Source of the DNA: JBGZFC01 sp041846575
GTDB lineage: Bacteria; Bacteroidota; Bacteroidia; Bacteroidales; Dysgonomonadaceae
Direction: 5' to 3'
Length of the DNA stretch: 64,000 nucleotides
NCBI GenBank assembly: GCA_041846575.1
Contig: JBGZFC010000033.1
Span: forward strand, 1 to 64,000
A model generated the notes under the pieces. It made no database searches. It worked only from the letters and a program-made list of their open reading frames with translations, and was not told where the DNA came from. The position numbers and the translations under genes are program-made. Below are positions 1 through 7,263 of the stretch, one piece after another; the first letter of the stretch is position 1, and every line of letters begins with the position of its first letter.

Positions 1-156
1 TATTCAATTTTTTTAGACGGAGGCGAATATAACACTTTTATCCATTCGGCACAAAGTGAAGGGGTGTTTTTCCTCTTCCTTTGTCCGAAAAATGTATATT
101 CTTCCCCGCAAAAAATTGCGTTTACTAATGGAATTTACGAGTTATTGTTTTTTTAA
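1..156 (+). CDS. Possible 3' end of a gene cut by the window edge
   Basis: Frame 1 is open from the first base to a TAA at 154-156, giving 51 residues with no start codon inside the window that would make a sensible gene. Composition is protein-like (LDGGEYNTFIHSAQ near its start) but I recognise no family, and the stretch is short enough to be chance. It would be the last part of a rightward gene beginning upstream of the window. Confidence 0.25.
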   Translation, partial: YSIFLDGGEYNTFIHSAQSEGVFFLFLCPKNVYSSPQKIAFTNGIYELLFF

Positions 157-593
157 ACGGTGGTAAAAGTAATGTCTTTTATATTATCAGCAAATACGTT
201 TAAGGGTTATTATTTTTATTTTGGTGATATTTTGTAAAAAAGAAAGCGTGGGCTGATCTGTTTTTTCCGTTTCCTCCGGAATGGAAAACTCCCCCGAAGA
301 GGTTGACGGATCAATTCTTCGGAGGAGTTTCATGTTTGCGTTTGGGTGGTTACGCCGCCTTGGTATAACCAGTGTTTTGTTTCAGTTCCTTGTTGGCATC
401 AAACACTGTTTGCATTCGGGAAACTCCAATTCGCGGAACGAAGCCGATCCGGCAAGCCCGACGCGCAAACGGTTTTCAATGGCGTACTGCTGGTGTATGA
501 CGAAACAGCAGCTGTTTTGCTGTTGGAATAAAACAAGATGGTAAATCCGCCAGACTACAGACCAGACGGCTTTGTTTTGCAGATCGCTATTCC
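157..593. other. Spacer without a convincing gene
   Basis: This 437-base stretch lies between the possible gene end and the stop of mscL. Open frames of 60-90 codons occur in it, but they overlap one another, have poor composition (clusters of Trp, Cys and Arg) and match nothing I know. Its middle part is more GC-rich than the flanks and contains the inverted repeat at 286-330. Confidence 0.5.
286..330. repeat. 15-bp inverted repeat
   Basis: Arms 286-300 and 316-330 are complementary at 14 of 15 positions (core aaactcC/TccgaagA) around a 15-base loop. There is no T-run on either side, so it is not an obvious intrinsic terminator. It may be a degenerate mobile or REP-like element or a regulatory hairpin. 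Confidence 0.45.
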
Positions 594-1013
594 TTACTTG
601 TTTTTCAACAAATCGCGTATTTCTGTCAATAACGTTTCTTCTTTTGTCGGTTCCGGAGCAGGCGCCGGAGCTTCTTCTTTTTTGCGTTTCAAAGAGTTCA
701 TTGCTTTGATAACCATAAAAATAGCTGTTCCAACAATCAAAAAGTCAACCACCGTTTGAATAAATGCACCATAATTCCATGTAATTGCAGGAACTGTTTC
801 CGTGCCTGCCGCATCTATTACTGCCTGTTTTAACACCACTTTCAGGTCAACAAAATTAGTTTGTCCAAAAAGCAATGAGATTGGAGGCATCAATACATCA
901 TTTACAAATGAAGTTACTATTTTGCCAAAAGCTCCACCTATTACAATACCTACAGCCATGTCAACAACATTGCCACGCATTAAGAATTCTTTAAGTTCTG
1001 TTCTAAATGACAT
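594..1013 (-). CDS. mscL: Large-conductance mechanosensitive channel MscL
   Basis: This 139-residue protein has the usual MscL length and layout. An N-terminal amphipathic helix with FLMRGNVVDMAVG is followed by TM1 (about residues 15-45, containing VGIVIGGAFGKIV), a periplasmic loop, TM2 (about 80-105, FIQTVVDFLIVGTAIF) and a charged cytoplasmic helix ending in LLTEIRDLL. The family forms a homopentameric inner-membrane pore that opens under membrane tension and releases solutes on osmotic downshock. A short run of Ala-Pro-Glu repeats (EEAPAPAPEP) links TM2 to the C-terminal helix. ATG start. It stands alone, leftward, just downstream of ctlX. Confidence 0.95.
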   Translation of the reverse strand: MSFRTELKEFLMRGNVVDMAVGIVIGGAFGKIVTSFVNDVLMPPISLLFGQTNFVDLKVVLKQAVIDAAGTETVPAITWNYGAFIQTVVDFLIVGTAIFMVIKAMNSLKRKKEEAPAPAPEPTKEETLLTEIRDLLKNK

Positions 1014-1106
1014 AATTTATAAATTTAAAATGTTAATACTCTATTGTTTTACAAAGTAAATAAAAAACATAAATATTTTGACAAGATAGAATGATATTTT
1101 ACAATA

Positions 1107-2009
1107 TCAGTAGAAGATTTCCGCAACCATGCACCTTGCAGAGCCACCACCGTTTATTTCTATAGTGGTAAGTTCAGGTGAAATAATTTTGTTGTATGTA
1201 GCAATCGTTTGTTCTTGTTGCGGTGTGAGTGCTTTGCGTGCCGTAGCAGACATAATCATAATCGGATTTCCGTTGCGACTTTTCACTTCAAGCATATTGC
1301 CCGCGAAATGTTCTACTTGATCAAGTGTAATATCAACAATAATCTTTCCGGTTGAAGTTAGCTTTGATACTACTTTTTCACGTTCGTCTTTGTTCTTAAT
1401 CGATTCTAAACAGATAATTGCAACTTGTTTGCCCACTTCCATCATAACATTGGTATGGTAGATTAGTTGGTCGTTTTTATCTAATGAATCAAAAAGTACA
1501 GCTTCAAAGTTCATTTTTGAGCAGAAATCACGCAACACTTTTTCCGAGGTTCTTGCTGAACGGCAAGCATAAGCTATACTGCGTTCACGGTCAAAAATCA
1601 TACTTCCCGTACCTTCTAATATTTCGCCTTCTTTTTCCCAGTGAGTTAAGTCGATAATTTTTGTGTGGTTTATTTTTCCTTTCAATAGGTTTAATACTTC
1701 AGGTTTTCGCTCCAATCTTCTGTTTTCGGCAAACATCGGATATAGAACCAATTCTCCTGTAATATGAGATGAAAACCAATTGTTTGGGAAGATAGAGTCG
1801 GGAGTCCAAGGCTCAGGAGTATCCTGCACAACAATTACATCTACATCGTTTGCACGAAGTAGTTCCACGAAAGAGTCAAACTCACGTAAGGCTTTTTCAG
1901 CAACATTATCTTGTGGCGTTTTTTGTTGAAAATAGTTGTTTGTGGCTGTCTCTTCATTGTAACCGAAACGAATCGGACGCACCATTAATACTTTTGAGGT
2001 TGTTTGCAT
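1107..2009 (-). CDS. ctlX: Citrulline hydrolase-type amidinotransferase-fold protein CtlX
   Basis: The 300-residue protein belongs to the guanidino-group-modifying (amidinotransferase/deiminase) fold, CtlX branch. The N-terminus QTTSKVLMVRPIRFGYNEET holds the typical M-x-R-P strand. Catalytic-type residues are visible as D/N in PDSIFPNNWFS, His in YHTNVMM and a C-terminal Cys in SARCMVAE. The open frame extends 29 codons further upstream, but ATG at 2007-2009 fits the family N-terminus, so I start there. It follows rocD on the same strand after 101 bases. Together the pair would turn citrulline into ornithine and then into glutamate semialdehyde. Arginine deiminase or dimethylarginine hydrolase activity are less likely alternatives. 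Confidence 0.8.
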   Translation of the reverse strand: MQTTSKVLMVRPIRFGYNEETATNNYFQQKTPQDNVAEKALREFDSFVELLRANDVDVIVVQDTPEPWTPDSIFPNNWFSSHITGELVLYPMFAENRRLERKPEVLNLLKGKINHTKIIDLTHWEKEGEILEGTGSMIFDRERSIAYACRSARTSEKVLRDFCSKMNFEAVLFDSLDKNDQLIYHTNVMMEVGKQVAIICLESIKNKDEREKVVSKLTSTGKIIVDITLDQVEHFAGNMLEVKSRNGNPIMIMSATARKALTPQQEQTIATYNKIISPELTTIEINGGGSARCMVAEIFY

Positions 2010-2110
2010 TTTGATAAGTTTGAGGATTGTTGTTTTGTGTGTAAGCAACTGTCTCAAAAGTATAACGATATAATAATCGAACTTTTGAGACAGCAACCTA
2101 AATTTTCTGT

Positions 2111-3340
2111 CTATTCAAGTGTTTTAATTGATTCTTTAATAATTTCAACAGCTTGCATCAATTCTTCTTCGGTAATTACTAATGGAGGAGCAAAGCGGAT
2201 GATATGCTGATGTGTCGGTTTTGCCAACAATCCGTTTTCTGCCATTTTTAGACATACATCCCATGCTTCTTTGCCGTTGTGAGGTTCGATAACCACAGCA
2301 TTAAGAAGACCTTTACCGCGTATAATCTTTACAAACGGGCTGTTGATTTTCTTCATCTCTTCACGGAATATTTTTCCCAAATATTCAGCTCTTTCAGCCA
2401 ATTTTTCGTCTCTAACCACCTCCAATGCAGCCACTGCTACTTTACAAGCTAAAGGGAATCCGCCAAAAGTAGAACCGTGTTGTCCCGGTTTTATAGTCAT
2501 CATAATATCATCATCTGCAAGTACTGCAGAAACCGGCAATACACCGCCTGAGATAGCTTTTCCTAAAACGACAATGTCAGGGCGTATGCCTGCGTGGTCG
2601 CTGCACAATAGTTTGCCTGTACGAGCAATTCCTGTTTGCACTTCGTCGGCTATGAAAAGAATGTTGTGTTTTTTACACAAATCGTAACAACCTTTCAAAT
2701 AACCTTCATTGGGTACGAAAACACCGGCTTCGCCTTGTATCGGCTCAACTAAGAATCCGGCAATTTTATCGCCTTTTTTCTCAAAAATATTTTTTAATGC
2801 TTCTACGTCGTTATAGGGAATAACTTCAATTCCGGGTGTATATGGTCCGTAATCGGCACGAGCATCGGCATCAGTTGACAGAGATACAATAGTAATTGTA
2901 CGTCCGTGGAAGTTCCCTTCGCAAACAACAATTATTGCTTCATTTTGTGGAATACCTTTTTTCAGATAACCCCATTTACGAGCAAGTTTAAGCGATGTTT
3001 CCACTGCTTCCGCACCGGAGTTCATAGGTAATATTTTGTCGTAACCGAAGTAGTTATGTACAAACTCTTCGTATGGACCTAAACAATCGTTGTAGAATGC
3101 TCGTGATGTCAAGCATAGCGTTTCAGCCTGTTCTTTTAGTGCACTCACAATTTTAGGGTGGCAGTGTCCTTGGTTTACAGCCGAATATGCCGACAAAAAA
3201 TCGAAATATTTTTTTCCGTCAACATCCCATACATATACGCCTTCGCCACGTGATAATACTACCGGTAGCGGATGATAATTGTGTGCACCGTATTTATCTT
3301 CTTGTGCGATGAATTGTTTAGAGTTTTCTGTAATATTCAT
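2111..3340 (-). CDS. rocD: Ornithine--oxo-acid aminotransferase
   Basis: This 409-residue class-III PLP aminotransferase has the full family length. Visible features are the N-terminal GAHNYHPLPVVLSRGEGVYV block, the cofactor-binding NSGAEAVE, FHGRTIT, the aspartate in FIADEVQTG and the Schiff-base lysine in VLGKAISGG. This pattern (RTGKLL plus HGSTFGG) is that of ornithine aminotransferase, which moves the delta-amino group of ornithine to 2-oxoglutarate to give glutamate-5-semialdehyde. ATG start. It is the first gene of a likely two-gene unit with ctlX. It could use related omega-amino acids, but OAT is by far the best fit. Confidence 0.93.
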   Translation of the reverse strand: MNITENSKQFIAQEDKYGAHNYHPLPVVLSRGEGVYVWDVDGKKYFDFLSAYSAVNQGHCHPKIVSALKEQAETLCLTSRAFYNDCLGPYEEFVHNYFGYDKILPMNSGAEAVETSLKLARKWGYLKKGIPQNEAIIVVCEGNFHGRTITIVSLSTDADARADYGPYTPGIEVIPYNDVEALKNIFEKKGDKIAGFLVEPIQGEAGVFVPNEGYLKGCYDLCKKHNILFIADEVQTGIARTGKLLCSDHAGIRPDIVVLGKAISGGVLPVSAVLADDDIMMTIKPGQHGSTFGGFPLACKVAVAALEVVRDEKLAERAEYLGKIFREEMKKINSPFVKIIRGKGLLNAVVIEPHNGKEAWDVCLKMAENGLLAKPTHQHIIRFAPPLVITEEELMQAVEIIKESIKTLE

Positions 3341-3449
3341 AAGTTTATTATTTTAATAATTTTTTTGGATAATGTCTATTCAATGTATTTTTTCTAATTT
3401 TTCCATTCAAATTAAATGTCATTTGCCAACGATGATAATACAGATTTAT

Positions 3450-4193
3450 TCATTGTTCGAACAATTCTGCCGTATTAATCTTGAATTGTAACATATTTGA
3501 AGTATTTCTGCCTCCATCTCCTCCTTTTCTTTGCATTGTAATTCTCCCTATTTTAATATTTCCTCTATTAGTAATTTCTATTTCACCATTTCCGAAAAAG
3601 TTCATGCAAAAATTCATTGGTTTAAGTATCCACCTTGCATTCTTCTCAATCTTTTGAGCTACCAGCATCCATTCTGCCGCAAACTTTCCTTGCCCTTTCA
3701 ATATATCTGAAACGATTAAAGATTGATTTGATTTTAACCATCTTAGAATTATTTCCTGTTCTTTTCCAGAGAACTCATCAGCAAACATTCTTCTTTTATC
3801 TTTGGGATTTGTTATTGATGGTTCTTCTTCGCCGGTATATCTTTTTAAAACGGATACAACTTGATTAGGTATATTCCACATTTCAGCATATTTATCGACC
3901 CATCGTTTATCAATTTGATTAAATCCCTTAGAATTACTTACTAATTTAACTTGTAAATTTTCGACATCAAGAACTTCTTTCAACTTAATTGTTACTTGCA
4001 ACTGAACATCAGTTTTATATCCGGATAATTTTATGGCTTTGACATATTCAATCTCCGAAAGTTTATATTGCATTAGTAATAACCACTCTTGAGCGTCTTT
4101 ATCATTTTCCCAATCATTAATTTTTCTGACTACATCATTTTTATTTTTAAAGCCGCCTTTTGCTATTTGAGAACCGTTTTCAACTAAATCCAT
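3450..4193 (-). CDS. Type II restriction endonuclease, HinP1I-like (predicted GCGC)
   Basis: The 247-residue protein has the same length as HinP1I as I remember it and matches its landmarks throughout: start MxLVExGS.xAK.GFKN, SGYK(T/S)D, QVKLVSN, GFNQIDK, KDKRRMF, FAAEW.LVAQK, ARWIL and a C-terminal QRKGGDxGR with MLQFK. The family's metal and catalytic residues appear at D62, Q81 and K83. HinP1I cuts G^CGC, so that target is inferred here, not seen. Its ATG lies inside the 3' end of the methyltransferase gene (14-base overlap), which suggests translation coupled to, and after, the protecting enzyme. Confidence 0.88.
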   Translation of the reverse strand: MDLVENGSQIAKGGFKNKNDVVRKINDWENDKDAQEWLLLMQYKLSEIEYVKAIKLSGYKTDVQLQVTIKLKEVLDVENLQVKLVSNSKGFNQIDKRWVDKYAEMWNIPNQVVSVLKRYTGEEEPSITNPKDKRRMFADEFSGKEQEIILRWLKSNQSLIVSDILKGQGKFAAEWMLVAQKIEKNARWILKPMNFCMNFFGNGEIEITNRGNIKIGRITMQRKGGDGGRNTSNMLQFKINTAELFEQ

Positions 4194-4992
4194 TTTTATT
4201 CATTTTAAATAGATTATCCATTGTATATTCCTCTAACCTTTTATTCGCAAATTCAACATATTCTTTTGAAATCTCAGAACCAATCCATTTCCTGTTTAGT
4301 AAATGTGGAATTTTTGCTGTTGTACCACTTCCCATAAATGGATCATAGACTAAATCTCCCTCGTTGGTCCATGTGTTAATTTGATCAACAACAAGTTTTT
4401 CGGGGAAAATGGCAGGATGATTATATGCAATCTTATCTTTTGTAGAAATACCACCGCCAATTGAATAAAGAAAGACATTTCCTACTTTCTTTTCCTTTGT
4501 TCTTTCAACTTTTTCGTAATCAAGACTACCATTTTGCCCTCTATTTTTCATATTGGCAAGTCCTTGATATTTTGTAGTCTCCGTTATTGGATTGAATGTT
4601 TTGGGATTTCCTTTTGAGAAAGCAAACATATATTCAAAATGTTGATGATAACGATTTCCTGTCTGAGGCATTGGATTATTTTTGTAATATATCATGGTAT
4701 CATGTTGTAGCCTAAAACCAATTTCTTTAAAAAACAATGCCTGTTTAAAAGAAGTTCCCGTTTCGCTTCCGTTAATTGTTGCGTCAGCAACAATCCAAAT
4801 AACAACTCCTCCCTCCTTTATAATTCTAAATAATTCTTTTGCAATTTTTTCAAATTCAAACTGATAGCCATTATAATTTCGAATATTGTCATACGGTGGC
4901 GATGTTATTACAAAATCGACATAGTTGTCAGACATTTTTCTCATTGTAATCAAACAATCTTCGTTATATATTTTATAATGCTCAAGATGCAT
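4180..4992 (-). CDS. DNA amino-methyltransferase (beta class, TSPPY), partner of the HinP1I-like nuclease
   Basis: The 270-residue SAM-dependent DNA methyltransferase carries catalytic motif IV (TSPPY, residues 30-34) near the N-terminus and SAM-binding motif I (DPFMGSGTT, residues 217-225) near the C-terminus, the beta-class order. The family methylates exocyclic amino groups, either adenine N6 or cytosine N4. If the partner nuclease really cuts GCGC, the target has no adenine, so N4-methylcytosine would be the product; this is inference. ATG start at 4990-4992. The upstream 250 bases to porX hold promoters facing both ways. Confidence 0.9.
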   Translation of the reverse strand: MHLEHYKIYNEDCLITMRKMSDNYVDFVITSPPYDNIRNYNGYQFEFEKIAKELFRIIKEGGVVIWIVADATINGSETGTSFKQALFFKEIGFRLQHDTMIYYKNNPMPQTGNRYHQHFEYMFAFSKGNPKTFNPITETTKYQGLANMKNRGQNGSLDYEKVERTKEKKVGNVFLYSIGGGISTKDKIAYNHPAIFPEKLVVDQINTWTNEGDLVYDPFMGSGTTAKIPHLLNRKWIGSEISKEYVEFANKRLEEYTMDNLFKMNKNGFS

Positions 4993-5098
4993 CTTAAAAA
5001 ACTTAATAGATTTACTTACTAGAACAATAACAAGTACACATTAATGTACACAGGATATATTAAAACGCTGTTATTTTGTCCGAAATTTTAAAACTAAA

Positions 5099-5106
5099 CA
5101 AAAATA
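5099..5106 (-). promoter_or_regulatory. Possible -7 box for the restriction-modification genes
   Basis: On the minus strand this reads TATTTTTG, matching the Bacteroidota -7 consensus TAnnTTTG, about 105 bases ahead of the methyltransferase ATG. No clear -33 TTTG was found, so it is only a candidate in AT-rich DNA. Confidence 0.3.
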
Positions 5107-5205
5107 AACTTTTTTTCTGAAACATACAAATGTAAAATATTGTTGAAAATGGCATTTATCGTTTTAGTTTTTCAAAAAATAGTTCAGAATACATTCGATT
5201 ATGCG

Positions 5206-5213
5206 TATATTTG
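5206..5213 (+). promoter_or_regulatory. Likely -7 box of the porX promoter
   Basis: TATATTTG matches TAnnTTTG and lies 33 bases before the porX ATG. The -33 region holds only a partial match (GTTC near 5182-5185). Confidence 0.5.
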
Positions 5214-5246
5214 TAGCAAATATTTATAGAATAGGAGATTAAAGAT

Positions 5247-6791
5247 ATGAAGAATGCGAATTTTTTGTGGATTGATGATGAGATAGATTTATTGAAACCA
5301 TATATTTTATTTTTAGAGGAGAAAGGTTATTCTGTTGATACGGCAAACAGCGGGCAAGATGCAATTGAAATGTGTCGCACATCGTATTACGATATGATAT
5401 TTCTGGATGAGCACATGCCCGGCTTGTCGGGCTTGGAAACTTTGGTAGAGATAAATGCACTGTTGCCGAACGTTCCGGTTGTGATGATTACCAAAAGCGA
5501 GGATGAAGGGATTATGAATGAGGCAATAGGTAGAAAAATTGCCGATTATCTGATAAAACCTGTCAACCCGAATCAAATTTTGCTGACTATCAAGAAAAAT
5601 CTTGATCAAAAAAATATTATCAGTCAACAAAATACGGTAAGTTATCGTGAAGATTTCAACAAGTTGAGCTTCGAAATCAATTCCTGCAACTCTACAAAAG
5701 ATTGGCAAGAGGTTTACAAAAAACTTGTCTATTGGGAGTTGGAGTTTTCTAACAGCCAAAACCCTATGCAAGAGATGCTTATGATGCAAAAAACAGAAGC
5801 CAATCATGAGTTTGGGAAATTTGTAAAACGAAATTACGAAGGTTGGTTTCAGGGCGATAAGTCGCGACCTATAATGAGTAACGACTTGTTTAAAATACAT
5901 GTTTTCCCCTCTTTGGATAAAGGAGAAAAAATCTTTTTTATCCTGATGGATAATTTCCGCTTAGACCAATGGCATACGATAAAAGACCTTGTTTCTGAGG
6001 ATTTTGCTTTCGTAGAAGATACATATTTCAGCATTTTGCCTACCGCAACTCAATATGCACGAAATGCAATTTTTTCGGGTTTGATGCCTTTGCAGATTTC
6101 CGAATTATTTCCCGACTTGTGGGTCGATGAAGATGAGGAAGAGGGAAAGAATCTTCTCGAAGAGCCGTTAATTCAATCACAATTTGACAGATATAGAAGA
6201 AAACATTCTTTTTTTTATCACAAGATAAATACTAATGTAGAAGCAGATAAGCTGATATCTCAATTTTCGGAATTAGAGAAGAACGAACTGAATGTTTTGG
6301 TATTCAATTTCATAGATATGCTTTCTCACGCGAGAACCGAATCGAGAATGATTAGAGAATTGGCATCAAATGAAGCAGCATATCGCTCACTGACACGCTC
6401 ATGGTTTATGCACTCACCTTTGCTTACGCTGATGAAAAAGATAGCCGAAAAGGGTTATAAAATTGTTCTTACAACAGACCATGGCACAATCAGAGTGAAA
6501 AATGCTCAAAGAATTGTTGGAGACAGAAATACCAATACAAACTTACGCTACAAGTTAGGAAAAAACCTGGCGTACGACGTAAAAAAAGTATTTGCCGTTT
6601 CAAGTCCCGAAAAAATCGGATTACCTTCGCCCAATGTGAGCACAAGATATGTTTTTGCTCTCAACGAAGACTTCTTCGCTTATCCAAACAATTACAACTA
6701 TTACGTATCTTACTTTAACAACACGTTTCAGCATGGTGGAATATCGATGGAGGAGATGATAATTCCTATTATAACGCTTTTGCCAAAATAG
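5247..6791 (+). CDS. porX: PorX, response regulator with PglZ/alkaline-phosphatase-type effector domain
   Basis: The 514-residue protein opens with a CheY-like receiver (about residues 1-120): acidic DD at 10-11, phospho-acceptor D54 in IFLDEHMPG, K83 in MITKSE and the conserved IKP. A linker is followed by a PglZ domain (about 205-514) with ILMDNFRLDQW, FSGLMP, FNFIDMLSH and TTDHG, which supply the Asp, Thr and His metal ligands of the alkaline phosphatase superfamily. This architecture is PorX, which with the sensor kinase PorY controls the type IX secretion system. No porY is in the window. ATG start; tsaE follows after 3 bases, probably in one transcript. Confidence 0.93.
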   Translation: MKNANFLWIDDEIDLLKPYILFLEEKGYSVDTANSGQDAIEMCRTSYYDMIFLDEHMPGLSGLETLVEINALLPNVPVVMITKSEDEGIMNEAIGRKIADYLIKPVNPNQILLTIKKNLDQKNIISQQNTVSYREDFNKLSFEINSCNSTKDWQEVYKKLVYWELEFSNSQNPMQEMLMMQKTEANHEFGKFVKRNYEGWFQGDKSRPIMSNDLFKIHVFPSLDKGEKIFFILMDNFRLDQWHTIKDLVSEDFAFVEDTYFSILPTATQYARNAIFSGLMPLQISELFPDLWVDEDEEEGKNLLEEPLIQSQFDRYRRKHSFFYHKINTNVEADKLISQFSELEKNELNVLVFNFIDMLSHARTESRMIRELASNEAAYRSLTRSWFMHSPLLTLMKKIAEKGYKIVLTTDHGTIRVKNAQRIVGDRNTNTNLRYKLGKNLAYDVKKVFAVSSPEKIGLPSPNVSTRYVFALNEDFFAYPNNYNYYVSYFNNTFQHGGISMEEMIIPIITLLPK

Positions 6792-6794
6792 AAA

Positions 6795-7208
6795 ATGAAA
6801 ATAGAAATTAAAGATTTATCCGAATTGGATGTAGCCGCACAAATGTTTATCAATCTTATGAGAGAGAACGCTGTTTTTGCCTTTTACGGCGAAATGGGCG
6901 CAGGCAAAACCACATTTATCAAAGCTGTATGCAAAAGATTGGGTGTTGAAGAAACAATCACAAGTCCTACTTTTGCAATCGTAAATGAATATGGAAGAGA
7001 AAACGAAAATCCTATCTATCATTTCGATTTTTACAGAGTGAACAAAATAGAAGAGGCAATAGATTTTGGTTGTACCGATTATTTCCATAGCGGGAATATC
7101 TGTTTTATCGAGTGGCCTCAAATAATAGAGCAGATTCTACCGGAACAAACTCAAAAGATTAATATCCGTGAAACTGAAAATAAAACAAGAGTTATAGAGT
7201 TTATTTAA
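6795..7208 (+). CDS. tsaE: tRNA threonylcarbamoyladenosine biosynthesis ATPase TsaE
   Basis: This 137-residue P-loop ATPase has the small TsaE size. Walker A is GEMGAGKTTF at residues 32-41, followed by the family block TSPTFAIVNEY, the HFDFYR strand and the FIEWPQ motif. TsaE works with TsaB and TsaD to make the t6A modification at A37 of ANN-decoding tRNAs. Its ATG is 3 bases after the porX stop, so the two are translated from one message; porX-tsaE adjacency is, as far as I recall, common in Bacteroidota. Confidence 0.93.
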   Translation: MKIEIKDLSELDVAAQMFINLMRENAVFAFYGEMGAGKTTFIKAVCKRLGVEETITSPTFAIVNEYGRENENPIYHFDFYRVNKIEEAIDFGCTDYFHSGNICFIEWPQIIEQILPEQTQKINIRETENKTRVIEFI

Positions 7209-7263
7209 AATATAATCAAGACAACTCTTCATAGTTATCTACAACATAACAATCGGTAAACTG

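Noticed and set aside
281..544. 87-codon frame in the first spacer
   Set aside because: Odd composition (CWCM, QQLFCCW), overlap with other frames and with an inverted repeat, and no family resemblance.
3450..4992. Absence of GCGC sites in the window as proof of the restriction target
   Set aside because: GCGC does occur in the window (for example near 9653 and 10206), so strong site avoidance is not visible and is not used as evidence.
5239..5900. Leftward frames of 73 and 195 codons opposite porX
   Set aside because: They lie wholly within the porX coding region on the other strand, rich in Phe/His/Ile as shadows of this codon usage are.
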